64,000 bases of DNA from Rhizobium sp. Pop5 (GCF_024721175.1 NZ_CP099399.1:1736001-1800000), one strand, 5' to 3'; counted from the first letter of the stretch, positions 27,318 to 35,961 are shown. Notes: generated by a model not told the origin, from the letters alone. Numbers and translations: made by a program.

Positions 27318-27755
27318 TTAGAGCAGTCCGAGTTCCGTAAGTTCGCGGCGAAGATCGGCCGGCATTTCGGTAATACCGTCGCCAAGGCTCGTCAGGTCGC
27401 GCGGCACGTCGTCCTGGGTGTAATAACGCCAGCCCTGGAAGGGGCGCTTCGGCTGCACGGCCGTCTCGATGACCTCGGGACCCAGCACCAGCTGGCAGCG
27501 AGAAATCCCGTCGCCGTCCGTAAAGGTCTCGATGTCGAGCAGCTTCTGCCGGGCCTGCACCTGGCCCTTGATCACCCAGTAGAGCGAGCCTCCGGCAAGC
27601 AACTCCTCCGTCCGTTTCGGTACCATGCGGGTCGTGTGCACCGAATGCGGCTCAAGACCGGCGGCGATGGCCCGCAGCGATCGCTCCGCCACCCATTCGC
27701 GCAGATCCTCGATCGAGTCGGCCCCGACACAGAGCTTGATGAGATGCAATGCCAT
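27318..27755 (-). CDS. DUF1489 family protein
   Basis: 145 residues that match DUF1489 over the full length: ALHLIKLCVGADSIEDLREW, HTTRMVPKRTEELLAGGSLYWVIKG, and PFQGWRYYTQDDVPRDL near the C-terminus. The family is confined mainly to alphaproteobacteria and has no known function. The protein is cytosolic by appearance. The ATG at 27755 is the family start. Confidence 0.92.
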   Translation of the reverse strand: MALHLIKLCVGADSIEDLREWVAERSLRAIAAGLEPHSVHTTRMVPKRTEELLAGGSLYWVIKGQVQARQKLLDIETFTDGDGISRCQLVLGPEVIETAVQPKRPFQGWRYYTQDDVPRDLTSLGDGITEMPADLRRELTELGLL

Positions 27756-27792
27756 GCTGCCGTTGAAATCCTTTTGGCAGCGAGCGTCAAGC

Positions 27793-27835
27793 GTCTAAAG
27801 CATGTCGCACAAAAGTGTGCAGCGGTTTTGCGATC
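27793..27835. repeat. Fragment of a rhizobial intergenic repeat
   Basis: The segment with GCATGTCGCACAAAAGTGTG and GCGGTTTTGCGAT is of a type I recognise as recurring between genes in Rhizobium chromosomes. It lies between sdaA and the DUF1489 gene. The claim of repetition rests on memory, since only one copy is in this window. Confidence 0.45.
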
Positions 27836-27869
27836 ACCACATCCACGAACCAAAGATCTCAGTGCAAAC

Positions 27870-29273
27870 TCAGCATTCGACGACGTTGACGGCAAGGCCG
27901 CCGGTCGAGGTTTCCTTGTATTTTTCGCTCATGTCGTGACCGGTCTGGCGCATCGTCTCGATGCAGGCGTCGAGCGGCACGAAATGCTGACCGTCGCCCT
28001 TGACTGCGAGCGATGCCGCGGTGACCGCCTTGACCGCGCCGAGCGCGTTGCGCTCGATGCAGGGCACCTGCACGAGGCCGGCGACCGGATCGCAGGTCAT
28101 GCCGAGATGATGCTCGAGCGCGATTTCGGCCGCGTTCTCGATCTGCTCCGGCGTGCCGCCCATGACGGCCGCAAGGCCGGCGGCGGCCATGGCGGCCGCC
28201 GAACCGACCTCGCCCTGACAGCCGACTTCGGCGCCCGAAATCGAGGCATTGTGCTTGATGATGCCGCCGATCGCGGCGGCGGTCAGGAGGTAATCGCGGA
28301 TACCTTCCTGGTCCCAGTCCTCGTGGAAATGCTCGTAGTAGCGGATCGTCGCCGGAATGACGCCTGCCGCCCCGTTGGTCGGCGCCGTCACGACACGCCC
28401 GCCGGCAGCATTCTCCTCGTTGACGGCCATCGCATAAACGCTCAGCCAGTCGTTGGCGAGAAGCGGATTGATGCGGTTGCTGCGCCACTCCTCTTCCAGC
28501 TTGTCGTGGATCTTGCGCGCCCGGCGCTTGACGTTGAGGCCGCCGGGCATGATGCCTTCCACCTTGAGGCCGCGCTCGATGCAGGAGCGCATTGCCTCCC
28601 AGATGCGGTCGAGCCCCTGGTCGAGTTCCTCGCGCGAGCGCTGGCTCTCCTCGTTTGCCCGTTTCATCTGCGCGATCGAAAGCCCGGAGCGCTCCGCCAT
28701 GTCAAGCATCTGCTTGGCGGTCGAGAAGGGATAGGGAACGCGCGTTCCACTGGCCGAGTTCTTCTTCGCCCGCATCTGCTCCAGTTCGGTGTCGGTGACG
28801 ACGAAGCCGCCGCCGACCGAATAATAGATGCGCTTGAGGAGCAACCGGCCGTCTTTGTCATAGGCGGAAAAACTCATGCCGTTGGCATGGCCGGGCAACG
28901 GCTGCTTCTTGTCGAAGATCAGGTCGGTCTTCGGCTGGAACTGATAGGAAGGATGGCCCGCCGGCGCGATGCTGCCGGTGCGCTCCACCGTATCGATGAT
29001 GCCGTCCATCTTGTCCGGATCGACGCTGTCGGGAGCCTCGCCCATCAGCCCCAGGATGACCGCCCTGCCCGTGCCGTGGCCGATTCCGGTATGGGCAAGC
29101 GAGCCGTGCAGGCTGACCTTGATCGCAGCGACCTGCGCGCCCGACGACGGACGTGGCCATTCGTTCGACAGGATCAGCTCGAGAAACCTGTTGGCGGCGG
29201 ACATCGGACCCATCGTGTGCGAGCTCGACGGCCCGACACCGATCTTGAAGACATCGAATACCGAAAGAAACAT
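27870..29273 (-). CDS. sdaA: L-serine ammonia-lyase, iron-sulfur type
   Basis: Converts L-serine to pyruvate and ammonia using a 4Fe-4S cluster. 467 residues in the single-chain form: N-terminal beta domain with [16 protein letters not shown], then the alpha domain with [44 protein letters not shown] and IERNALGA. The three cluster cysteines are in GCQG, MTCDP and VPCIE. The ATG at 29273 ([12 protein letters not shown]) is the family start; the frame extends to 29372 without homology-like content. It depends on Fe-S assembly, encoded elsewhere in this window. Confidence 0.96.
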
Positions 29274-29467
29274 GGATGCGCCTTTTGAACACGAGTATGC
29301 AAGCTTAAGTGATGCCGGCTCCGAACCTGTGCGGTTGACCGACATCGCATGGAGTCGATGCGACATCCACACAGCAGACTAAAACCAAGTGACCCGCCTT
29401 ACCAGTCATTGCAGCATTTCAATGCATATGTAGAGTGGCGCGCATTCATGCGGAGACTGAATCACTG

Positions 29468-30232
29468 ATGACGACGGCGGACTACATCGCACTGGCCTTC
29501 TTTGCCTGTGCCTGGGCGGGCTATTCCTGGCTGCTGAAGGGCCGCACCTTCTTCGGGCGCACCAGCCTGACGCATGCGATGATCGAACGGCGCCGGGATT
29601 GGATCTACAATTCGCTGCGCCGCGACCTGAAGATGATCGACACGCAGATCATGGCCGGCCTGCAGAACGGCACGGCCTTCTTCGCCTCGACCTCGATCTT
29701 TGCGATCGGCAGCTGCTTCGCGCTGCTCGGCGCCACAGAAAAGGTCGATGCCGTCTTCGCCGACCTGCCCTTCGTCTTCCACGGCGGCCATGCCGCCTTC
29801 GAGCTGAAGGTCGGCGGGCTGGCAGCGCTTTTCGGTTATGCCTTCTTCAAGTTCGGGTGGTCCTATCGGCTCTTCAACTATTGCACCATTCTCTTCGGCT
29901 CGATCCCGATGATGCGGGACACCGAAAACGACGTTATCGCTGCCGAGCGGGCGGCCGAGCGCGTCATCCGCATGAACGTCATCGCCGGCAGCAATTTCAA
30001 CGAGGGCCTGAGGGCGATCTTCCTGTCGATCGGCTATCTCGGCTGGTTCATCAACCCCTATGTCTTCATGGGGACGACGGCGATCGTTATCTTCGTGCTG
30101 GCCCGTCGGCAATTCTTCTCCGAAGCGCGTCTTGCGATCATGGATGCCGGTTCGCCATCAAATCTCCACCTTTCTGCTATTCGCCGCGACATGCCGTCGC
30201 GCGACGGAAACGATTTGCCTGAGGGCCTCTGA
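29468..30232 (+). CDS. DUF599 family membrane protein
   Basis: 254 residues with about five membrane helices (DYIALAFFACAWAGYSWLL, ASTSIFAIGSCFALLGA, LAALFGYAFFKFGWSYRLFNY, IFLSIGYLGWFINPYVFM). RRRDWIYNSLRRDLKMIDTQIMAGLQNG is the DUF599 signature. Function is unknown. The ATG at 29468 is preferred; the TGA stop shares its A with the ATG of the next gene (TGATG), suggesting coupled translation. Confidence 0.88.
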   Translation: MTTADYIALAFFACAWAGYSWLLKGRTFFGRTSLTHAMIERRRDWIYNSLRRDLKMIDTQIMAGLQNGTAFFASTSIFAIGSCFALLGATEKVDAVFADLPFVFHGGHAAFELKVGGLAALFGYAFFKFGWSYRLFNYCTILFGSIPMMRDTENDVIAAERAAERVIRMNVIAGSNFNEGLRAIFLSIGYLGWFINPYVFMGTTAIVIFVLARRQFFSEARLAIMDAGSPSNLHLSAIRRDMPSRDGNDLPEGL

Positions 30233-31221
30233 TGAAATTGCTGGCAATTGAAGCCGATGCGGCGGCAAGACCCCCGCGCATCGGTCTATTGGATACCGCG
30301 CGCGGCGTCGCGCTGATCGCCATGGCGACCTACCATTTCAGCTGGGACATGGAGTTCATGGGCTATCTCGCGCCGGGCTCGGCCGAGACCGGCTGGCTGA
30401 AAATCTATGCCCGGGCGATCGCCACGACCTTTGTCTTCATCGTCGGCATCAGCCTGGCGCTCTCGAGCACGCCCGAAGTGCGCTGGCCCGCTTTCTGGAA
30501 GCGTTTCGGCATGATTGCCGCCGCGGCCGCGCTCATCTCGATCGCCACGCGCATCGCAATGCCGAACGAGTGGATCTATTTCGGCATCCTGCATTGCATT
30601 GCGGTGCTCACGCTCATCGGCGTTGTCTTTGTCAGGCTGCCGCTTGCTTGCACGCTGATCGTCACGATTGCGCTACTGGCCGCGTGGATCACCGACAATT
30701 TCGGAACACCGGGGCTGCTTCGATCGTCGTTCTTCGATCCCAGATATCTTGCCTGGATCGGCCTTGCCGAGATGCCGGAGCGCTCCAACGACTACGTTCC
30801 GCTCTCTCCCTGGGCAACGCCCTTTTTCGCAGGATTGAGCTTTGCCTCGATCGCCCTCAGAACCGGGATTGTCCACCGGCTTGCCGCTATCGGCACCGGC
30901 TCCTGGTGGACGGCCAGGCTCGGACGTCACAGCCTCGCCTTCTACCTCATTCACCAGCCGGTTCTGATTGCCATCGCCTACGGACTTTCCCTTGTGGTAC
31001 CGCCGCCGAAGCCTGATCCGGTCGAAACTTACCTAAAGCAATGCAATGCCGCTTGCGTGATGCAGCAGGGCGAAGCGCTCTGCCAAAGCTTCTGCCAGTG
31101 CACCTTGAGCAAATTGCAGTCCCAGGCTCTGCTTGCGCCCTTGCAGGCGCGCGAGATCGACGTACAAAACGATGAGCGAGTCCAGACGATCGCGGCCGAA
31201 TGCAGCGCCGAGGCGCAATAA
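30232..31221 (+). CDS. DUF1624 / heparan-alpha-glucosaminide acetyltransferase-like membrane protein
   Basis: 329 residues, about seven helices. IGLLDTARGVALIAMATYHFSWDMEFMG is the conserved start of the DUF1624 (HGSNAT/YeiB-like) family, where the His may be acyl-transfer related. ATTFVFIVGISLAL and WIYFGILHCIAVLTLIG are further typical segments. After the last helix there is an unusual soluble tail of about 70 residues with two CxxxC pairs (CNAAC and CQSFC) and one more Cys, possibly disulfide-bonded. Translation is probably coupled to the DUF599 gene. The acceptor substrate is unknown. Confidence 0.87.
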   Translation: MKLLAIEADAAARPPRIGLLDTARGVALIAMATYHFSWDMEFMGYLAPGSAETGWLKIYARAIATTFVFIVGISLALSSTPEVRWPAFWKRFGMIAAAAALISIATRIAMPNEWIYFGILHCIAVLTLIGVVFVRLPLACTLIVTIALLAAWITDNFGTPGLLRSSFFDPRYLAWIGLAEMPERSNDYVPLSPWATPFFAGLSFASIALRTGIVHRLAAIGTGSWWTARLGRHSLAFYLIHQPVLIAIAYGLSLVVPPPKPDPVETYLKQCNAACVMQQGEALCQSFCQCTLSKLQSQALLAPLQAREIDVQNDERVQTIAAECSAEAQ

Positions 31222-31226
31222 AGGCC

Positions 31227-31249
31227 GCCGCCGCTCGGCGGCAGTTTTT
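31227..31249 (+). terminator. Rho-independent terminator after the DUF1624 gene
   Basis: Stem GCCGCC (31227-31232) with GGCGGC (31237-31242), loop GCTC, then AGTTTTT to 31249. It lies five bases after the stop and touches the final base of the convergent MerR gene. Confidence 0.78.
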
Positions 31250-31641
31250 CAGGTGGTGACGCCGATTTCGGCGAGGCGGCCGAGGCAGGCCTCTTCGATG
31301 TTGTCGAGTTCGGTCAGCGTGTCGTCGATATCCTTGCGCTTCTGGCGCAGGTCCTCGCGCTTCTCGTCGACGCGCTTCATCAGGAGCTTCAGCTGGCCGA
31401 GCTCACCCGGCGGCTCCTTATAGACCTGGATGATCTCGCGGATTTCCGCGATGGTGAAGCCGATGCGCCGGCCGCGGAGGATTTCCGCGATCAGTCGCCG
31501 GTCGGCAGGCCGGAAGAGCCGGGTGCGTCCTCGCCGCTCCGGATGGATCAGTCCCTCGTCTTCGTAGAAGCGGAGCGTGCGCGTGGATACACCGAATTCG
31601 CGCGTCAGCTCCGTGATGCTATAATATTTGTTCACCGGCAT
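31249..31641 (-). CDS. MerR family transcriptional regulator
   Basis: 130 residues. YSITELTREFGVSTRTLRFYEDEGLIHPERRGRTRLF is the winged-helix DNA-binding domain of MerR proteins, and residues about 75-125 form the dimerising coiled coil (LKLLMKRVDEKREDLRQKRKDIDDTLTEL). There are no metal-binding cysteines in the usual places apart from one C-terminal Cys, so it is not a metal sensor of the MerR/CueR kind; it resembles the short LiuR-type regulators of acyl-CoA genes. No such genes are adjacent, so the target is unknown. Confidence 0.92.
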   Translation of the reverse strand: MPVNKYYSITELTREFGVSTRTLRFYEDEGLIHPERRGRTRLFRPADRRLIAEILRGRRIGFTIAEIREIIQVYKEPPGELGQLKLLMKRVDEKREDLRQKRKDIDDTLTELDNIEEACLGRLAEIGVTT

Positions 31642-31703
31642 GCCTTCCCCATCTGCGGGGTCATCATATTGACTTTTACGTAATAGTCAATTTCGGCGGC
31701 CGG

Positions 31704-33119
31704 TCAGATGCCGAACCACCACGTAGCGATGCCGAGAAAGGCGAAGAAGCCGGTACAGTCGGTGACCGTCGTGACGAAGACCGATGAGGCAATCGCGGGA
31801 TCGGCCCCCATCTTGTCGAGCAGCAGCGGCAGAAGGATACCGGCAAGAGCCGCCGCCATCAGGTTGATGATCATAGCGGCCCCGATCACGCCGCCGAGCT
31901 GGTAGTCGTGAAACCATATGCCGGCGATGGCACCCATAATCGTCGCGAAAATGATCCCGTTCAGGATGCCGACACCAGCCTCCCTGCGGATGATACGGCC
32001 GGCATTGTAGATATCGAGATCGCGGGTGGCGAGCGCGCGCACGGTCACCGTCATCGTCTGCGTGCCGGCGTTGCCGCCCATCGAGGCGACGATCGGCATC
32101 AGCACGGCAAGCGCGATCATCTTCTCGATCGAAGCGTCGAACAGGCCGATAACGCTTGCCGACAGCATCGCCGTGCCGAGGTTGATCAGAAGCCACAGAA
32201 AACGCGAGCGCGCCGTCGAGAGCACGTTGTCGGACAGTTCTTCGTCGCCGACGCCGCCCAAGCGCTTGATATCCTCGTCCGCTTCTTCGTGGATGACGTC
32301 AACGACGTCGTCAATGGTCAATACGCCAACCAGTCGGCCGTTCTCGTCGACGACGGCGGCGGAGAGAAGGTCATATTGCTCGAACAGCTGGGCCGCCTCC
32401 TCCTGGTCCATTTCGGCCGGGATCGGATGGTTGGTCTCGCGCATGATCTGTTCGATCTTCGTCTGCCGCTTGGTGCGCAGGATCTGGTCGAGATCGACGG
32501 CGCCGAGCAGCTTGAAGGTCGGATCGATGACGAAGATCTGCGAAAAGGAATAGGGCAGATCCTCTTCGTCGCGCATATAATCGATCGTCTGTCCCACCGT
32601 CCAGAACGGCGGCACGGCGACGAATTCCGTCTGCATGCGGCGCCCGGCCGAACTTTCGGGATAATCGAGTGCCCGGCGAAGCCGCACCCGCTCGGTGAAC
32701 GGCAGCTGGGCGAGGATCTCTTCCCGATCCTCCTTGTCGAGGTCTTCGAGAATGTAGACCGCGTCGTCCGAATCGAGTTCGCCGATCGCCGCGGCGATCT
32801 GTTCGTTCGGCATCTGGTCGACGATTTCGCGGCGGATCGCCTCGTCGACCTCGGTCAGCGCCGTCATGTCGAAATCGTCGCCGAGCAGGCGCACCAGCGC
32901 CAGGCGCTGGTCCGGCTGGATCGACTCCAGCAGATCGCCTATTTCGGATTCATGCAGGCGGGCAACGTTCTGGCGTAGGAACAGCGTGTCCCGGTCGGCG
33001 ATCGCGGCGCCGACGAGCGCCAGGAAATCGCTGCGGACATTACCGTCCTCGTCATAGATGTCGGCTTCCTCGTCATCGGGGCGCCTGCGAATGCGGTCTT
33101 CGCCATCGGTCGTCGTCAT
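31704..33119 (-). CDS. mgtE: Magnesium transporter MgtE
   Basis: 471 residues: N-terminal MgtE helical domain (about 30-135), two CBS domains (MQTEFVAVPPFWTVGQTIDYMR; AAVVDENGRLVGVLTIDDVVDVI) that gate the channel by Mg2+, then five membrane helices with MPIVASMGGNAGTQTMTVTVRALA lining the pore. It takes up Mg2+ (and perhaps Co2+). The ATG at 33119 (MTTTDGEDR) is preferred to 33212, whose added 31 residues look non-coding. It has its own transcription unit. Confidence 0.95.
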   Translation of the reverse strand: MTTTDGEDRIRRRPDDEEADIYDEDGNVRSDFLALVGAAIADRDTLFLRQNVARLHESEIGDLLESIQPDQRLALVRLLGDDFDMTALTEVDEAIRREIVDQMPNEQIAAAIGELDSDDAVYILEDLDKEDREEILAQLPFTERVRLRRALDYPESSAGRRMQTEFVAVPPFWTVGQTIDYMRDEEDLPYSFSQIFVIDPTFKLLGAVDLDQILRTKRQTKIEQIMRETNHPIPAEMDQEEAAQLFEQYDLLSAAVVDENGRLVGVLTIDDVVDVIHEEADEDIKRLGGVGDEELSDNVLSTARSRFLWLLINLGTAMLSASVIGLFDASIEKMIALAVLMPIVASMGGNAGTQTMTVTVRALATRDLDIYNAGRIIRREAGVGILNGIIFATIMGAIAGIWFHDYQLGGVIGAAMIINLMAAALAGILLPLLLDKMGADPAIASSVFVTTVTDCTGFFAFLGIATWWFGI

Positions 33120-33358
33120 CTGCCGCCTCGCAATTGGTTCGAATTTCAACGACTGGCGCCGCCATTCGCAAATGTCGGCCAAAAACACATTGTCAACAAG
33201 CGGATAAGTCAATCCCGAGCGAGCTTCCCGCAGCCGGAATTCCTGCTCCTGCTAGCCCAAAGCATCCTTGCCGTAAAGCCGCAAACCATGCTTCGTGATG
33301 ACAATGCCTGCCGCCGGCGATAGTTTCCGCAGCCGTCCAAGCAGAGGAAGCCTGTCCC

Positions 33359-33853
33359 ATGCCCATCCGTCCGATTCTGCGCTATCCGCATCCTGGTCTG
33401 AAGGCCGTCTGCGCGCCGGTGACGGCCTTCGATTCGTCGCTCGCCGAGCTCGCCGAAGACCTGCTTGCGACAATGCGCGCCGCTCCCGGCGTCGGCATCA
33501 CCGCCGCCCATATCGGCGTCCTCAGCCGAGTGACGGTGTTGGAGCTCGACAGGGCCGCCGGCATGCGCCTCTATGTCAACCCGGAGATCACGTGGGTTTC
33601 GAAGGAGACGATGAGCCATGCCGAAGGCAGCGTTTCCATGCCCGGTGCGACCGATGAGGTGACACGCCCACGGGCGATCCGCTTCCGTTATCAGGATGGC
33701 GAAGGGGCGGTGCATAAGGATGCCGCCGAAGGTTTTCTTGCAATCTGCCTCCAGCACGAGATCGATCAGCTCGATGGTATTTTCTGGCTGCAGCGTCTCT
33801 CACGGCTGAAGCGCGAACGTCTCGTGAAGAAATGGGAGAAGACGCAAGACTGA
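33359..33853 (+). CDS. Peptide-deformylase-like protein with altered active site
   Basis: 164 residues, clearly homologous to peptide deformylase (LRYPHPGLKAVCAPV, LYVNPEI, RPRAIRFRYQDGEG). All three catalytic motifs deviate. Motif 1 is G44VGITAAH51 where GxGLAAxQ is expected. Motif 2 is EGS91VSMPG, with Ser in place of the metal-binding Cys. Motif 3 is QH133EIDQ137LDG, keeping the first His and Glu but losing the second metal-ligand His of HExxH. Two of three metal ligands are therefore missing, so normal deformylation is doubtful. I read the codons as AGC (Ser91) and CAG (Gln137). AGGAAG precedes the ATG. It is not adjacent to fmt. Confidence 0.9.
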   Translation: MPIRPILRYPHPGLKAVCAPVTAFDSSLAELAEDLLATMRAAPGVGITAAHIGVLSRVTVLELDRAAGMRLYVNPEITWVSKETMSHAEGSVSMPGATDEVTRPRAIRFRYQDGEGAVHKDAAEGFLAICLQHEIDQLDGIFWLQRLSRLKRERLVKKWEKTQD

Positions 33854-33923
33854 CAAATCGCGCCGCGCCCGAACCATTCGCCGCTGCTTGCGTTCTCAAA
33901 AGAGAAAACAAGGAGCGACTGCA

Positions 33924-34454
33924 ATGGCAAGGACCGATGACAAGACACCGCTTACAGGGAAGCCCAGGGTTTCCCGAAACAATATGGAACTCTCCCGCGA
34001 AGAGGATTATCGCGACCTCGATGAACGCAATCTCGACGATGGCTGGCCCTATGCCGACGGCAGCGGCACGGAAGGCCCGGAGAACCGCCCCTATGGCGAA
34101 ACCACGGCCAATTTCGATACTGATCCCAACAAGGGCTTCCGGCTCGACGGCATCGACAGGGACGGAAACGAGAACCGTCTGAAGGATTCGCTACGCGCCG
34201 ACACGATCGATCGGGATGAAAGCGATGATCTGGAAGCGCGGGTGACCGACAACCTCGAAAACATTCCCGACGTCGACGTAAACAGCATCGATGTCCATGC
34301 CGACGGCCACGTCGTCACCCTGCAAGGCTCCGTGGAAACGATCGGCATTGCCCGTAAGGTCGAGCTCAGTGCCCTTTCCGTCGACGGCGTCCACCACGTG
34401 CGCAACAGGCTGCAGCTGACCGGCGTCGATGCGCATATCCCGAACGAAGATTGA
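33924..34454 (+). CDS. BON-domain protein
   Basis: 176 residues. The C-terminal 70 or so residues form a BON domain (LEARVTDNLENIPDVDVNSI, HVVTLQGSVETIGIARKVEL, VDGVHHVRNRLQL). The N-terminal 100 residues are acidic and low-complexity (SREEDYRDLDERNLDDGW, RDGNENRLKDSLRADTIDRD). It has no signal peptide, so it is probably cytosolic or peripheral; BON domains are thought to bind phospholipid or other ligands. AAGGAG lies about 10 bases before the ATG at 33924. Confidence 0.85.
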   Translation: MARTDDKTPLTGKPRVSRNNMELSREEDYRDLDERNLDDGWPYADGSGTEGPENRPYGETTANFDTDPNKGFRLDGIDRDGNENRLKDSLRADTIDRDESDDLEARVTDNLENIPDVDVNSIDVHADGHVVTLQGSVETIGIARKVELSALSVDGVHHVRNRLQLTGVDAHIPNED

Positions 34455-34477
34455 GTGCACTTGGCCGAAACACAGCG

Positions 34478-34501
34478 CGGGAGGCCGATTGGCGCCTCCC
34501 G
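34478..34501 (+). terminator. Hairpin after the BON-domain gene
   Basis: 8-bp stem CGGGAGGC (34478-34485) with GCCTCCCG (34494-34501), 8-nt loop, 23 bases after the stop. No T-run follows, so it is a weak terminator candidate. The rest of the gap to 34730 is AT-richer and shows no gene I believe. Confidence 0.45.
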
Positions 34502-34730
34502 AGTGGCCACCGCAATATTACCAAAAGTTCATCAATTTCCGATTGTATAGAATATTGTTTTGTGCATGCCAACTTCACGCCCATTTTCTTAGGTGGCTTC
34601 CGTAACGAAGGCGTCACATTCGTTGACAAGACTGTGATTTCATTTGAACAAAAGCCCGGAAGCAAGCCTTTTTGATTTCACAAAATTGCCAGAATTGGGG
34701 CGCGAACTTCTCTTCGCCGGGGATGGCCTA

Positions 34731-34750
34731 TGTTGTTGAATTCAACAACA
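34731..34750. promoter_or_regulatory. Perfect 20-bp palindrome before the secreted repeat protein
   Basis: TGTTGTTGAATTCAACAACA is a perfect inverted repeat with no spacer, ending 18 bases before the ATG at 34769 and just upstream of the TTGAGGAG ribosome binding site. It could be an operator bound by a dimeric repressor, or a leader hairpin. No matching regulator gene is adjacent. Confidence 0.6.
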
Positions 34751-34768
34751 GATTGAGGAGATAGACCC

Positions 34769-35134
34769 ATGCGTATCAAATTTGCTCTCGCCGCCTCCCT
34801 GTTCGCCGTCAGCCTCGCAGGCGCTGCCTTCGCTCAGCCGACATATTCCGACGACTACACCAACGACAGCGACGGCTTCGCCCCGAGCCCGATGTCAAAG
34901 CCCGCCCCTGTGCATTACAGCAACCGCAAGGCTCCGGCCTATTCGAGCGATTACACCAATGACAGCGACGGTTTCGCTCCGAGCGCCATGCCCGCCCCGG
35001 CGGTCGACAAGATGGCGACCGCCAGCATCAAGCCCCTGCCCCCATGCCACAGCATGATCGGCCCGAGCGGCTCCCACACAAAGGGCGCCGACAGTGGGGC
35101 TTCCCGCACCGACGCATGCCGTGCAATGCACTGA
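34769..35134 (+). CDS. Small secreted protein with internal repeat
   Basis: 121 residues with a signal peptide (MRIKFALAASLFAVSLAGAAFA). The mature chain has two near-identical 17-residue units, YSDDYTNDSDGFAPSPM and YSSDYTNDSDGFAPSAM, separated by a Pro-rich linker, then a Ser/Gly-rich tail with two cysteines (PPCHSM, DACRAM). The Asp/Asn-rich repeats might bind a divalent cation, which is speculation. I do not recognise the family. GAGGAG lies before the ATG and a strong terminator follows. Confidence 0.72.
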   Translation: MRIKFALAASLFAVSLAGAAFAQPTYSDDYTNDSDGFAPSPMSKPAPVHYSNRKAPAYSSDYTNDSDGFAPSAMPAPAVDKMATASIKPLPPCHSMIGPSGSHTKGADSGASRTDACRAMH

Positions 35135-35158
35135 TGCGGCAATGATGATTGGCTGAAG

Positions 35159-35184
35159 GAAAGGGCCGGAAGTCGGCCCTTTTT
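35159..35184 (+). terminator. Rho-independent terminator after the repeat protein gene
   Basis: Stem AAAGGGCCG (35160-35168) with CGGCCCTTT (35174-35182), loop GAAGT, with a T-run through 35184. It is about 25 bases beyond the stop. Confidence 0.85.
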
Positions 35185-35205
35185 ACTTAAATTCGCTTCG
35201 CAGTC

Positions 35206-35868
35206 TCAGAAGACGAACGGAACAAGCCGGTATCGGGTCGTGGCCATGAAGGCGACGTATGCGGGATCCTGCTTGAGCAGGCGCTCTTCGGCCAGTAGGC
35301 GAAAACATTGTGCCGTAAGGGCCGTTGCATAGATGGCAAAGTTCCAAAAGCTCGGATGGGCCAGGAAGAAGCCGATATGCGTCATCAGATATCCGGCATA
35401 CATCGGATGGCGGACAAACTTGTAAGGTCCGCCGATCTTCACGCCGCGATTGGCCGGCACCAGCCCGAAGCTTCGCAGCAATGTCAGCTTTGCCGAAATT
35501 TGCAGGCCGAAACCGAACGCCATTACCATGACGCAGAGCGCGATGGGAGCAAGCGGCTGTGGCGCGGAAGGCGAGACGAGCAGCGGGAAGAGAGTGCCGA
35601 CGGCGGTGACCATCCAGTCGAAAAGGCGCAGCGACGCATTTCTTGTCGGACGGCGTGTCAGAATGAGGAAGGCCGCGGCGCCCTCTGAAATTATCAGCAG
35701 GCAATCGATGATCGCCCGGTTGTCCTGCATCTGAGGCACGACACGCATGACAATGGCGACGAAAAAATAGCCGATCAGGACTTTCTCGACGATATCGAGA
35801 GCAAAGTGAACGTCGAGGAACGACCAGCTTGATACCTGCTTTTTCATTGTCCCCAATCGCTTTCGCAT
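35206..35868 (-). CDS. Isoprenylcysteine-methyltransferase-like membrane protein
   Basis: 220 residues with about five helices. The C-terminal GGPYKFVRHPMYAGYLMTHIG and RLLAEERLLKQDPAYVAFM are the cofactor-binding signature (RHPxY ... EE) of the ICMT/PEMT-like family, which uses S-adenosylmethionine in the membrane. Bacterial members have varied or unknown acceptors; prenylated protein is not expected here. The start at 35868 has GGGA seven bases upstream; 35847 is the alternative. Confidence 0.8.
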   Translation of the reverse strand: MRKRLGTMKKQVSSWSFLDVHFALDIVEKVLIGYFFVAIVMRVVPQMQDNRAIIDCLLIISEGAAAFLILTRRPTRNASLRLFDWMVTAVGTLFPLLVSPSAPQPLAPIALCVMVMAFGFGLQISAKLTLLRSFGLVPANRGVKIGGPYKFVRHPMYAGYLMTHIGFFLAHPSFWNFAIYATALTAQCFRLLAEERLLKQDPAYVAFMATTRYRLVPFVF

Positions 35869-35934
35869 GCGCAGATCCCAAACTATCTCTATATTTTCCG
35901 TCGCTAATTATGCGTTAAGGCGCCTGCTGAAATC

Positions 35935-35961
35935 TCGGGAGACAGATGCTATCTGTTCCCG
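35935..35961. repeat. Imperfect inverted repeat
   Basis: CGGGA-GA-CAGAT, loop GCT, ATCTG-T-TCCCG, about 70 bases upstream of the methyltransferase-like gene and downstream of the tRNA gene. It could be an operator or part of the tRNA 3' trailer. Function is unknown. Confidence 0.35.

Noticed and set aside
34451..34675. 74-codon plus-strand frame after the BON gene
   Set aside because: Starts at the BON stop, contains the terminator-like hairpin, is AT-rich and unlike local coding bias.
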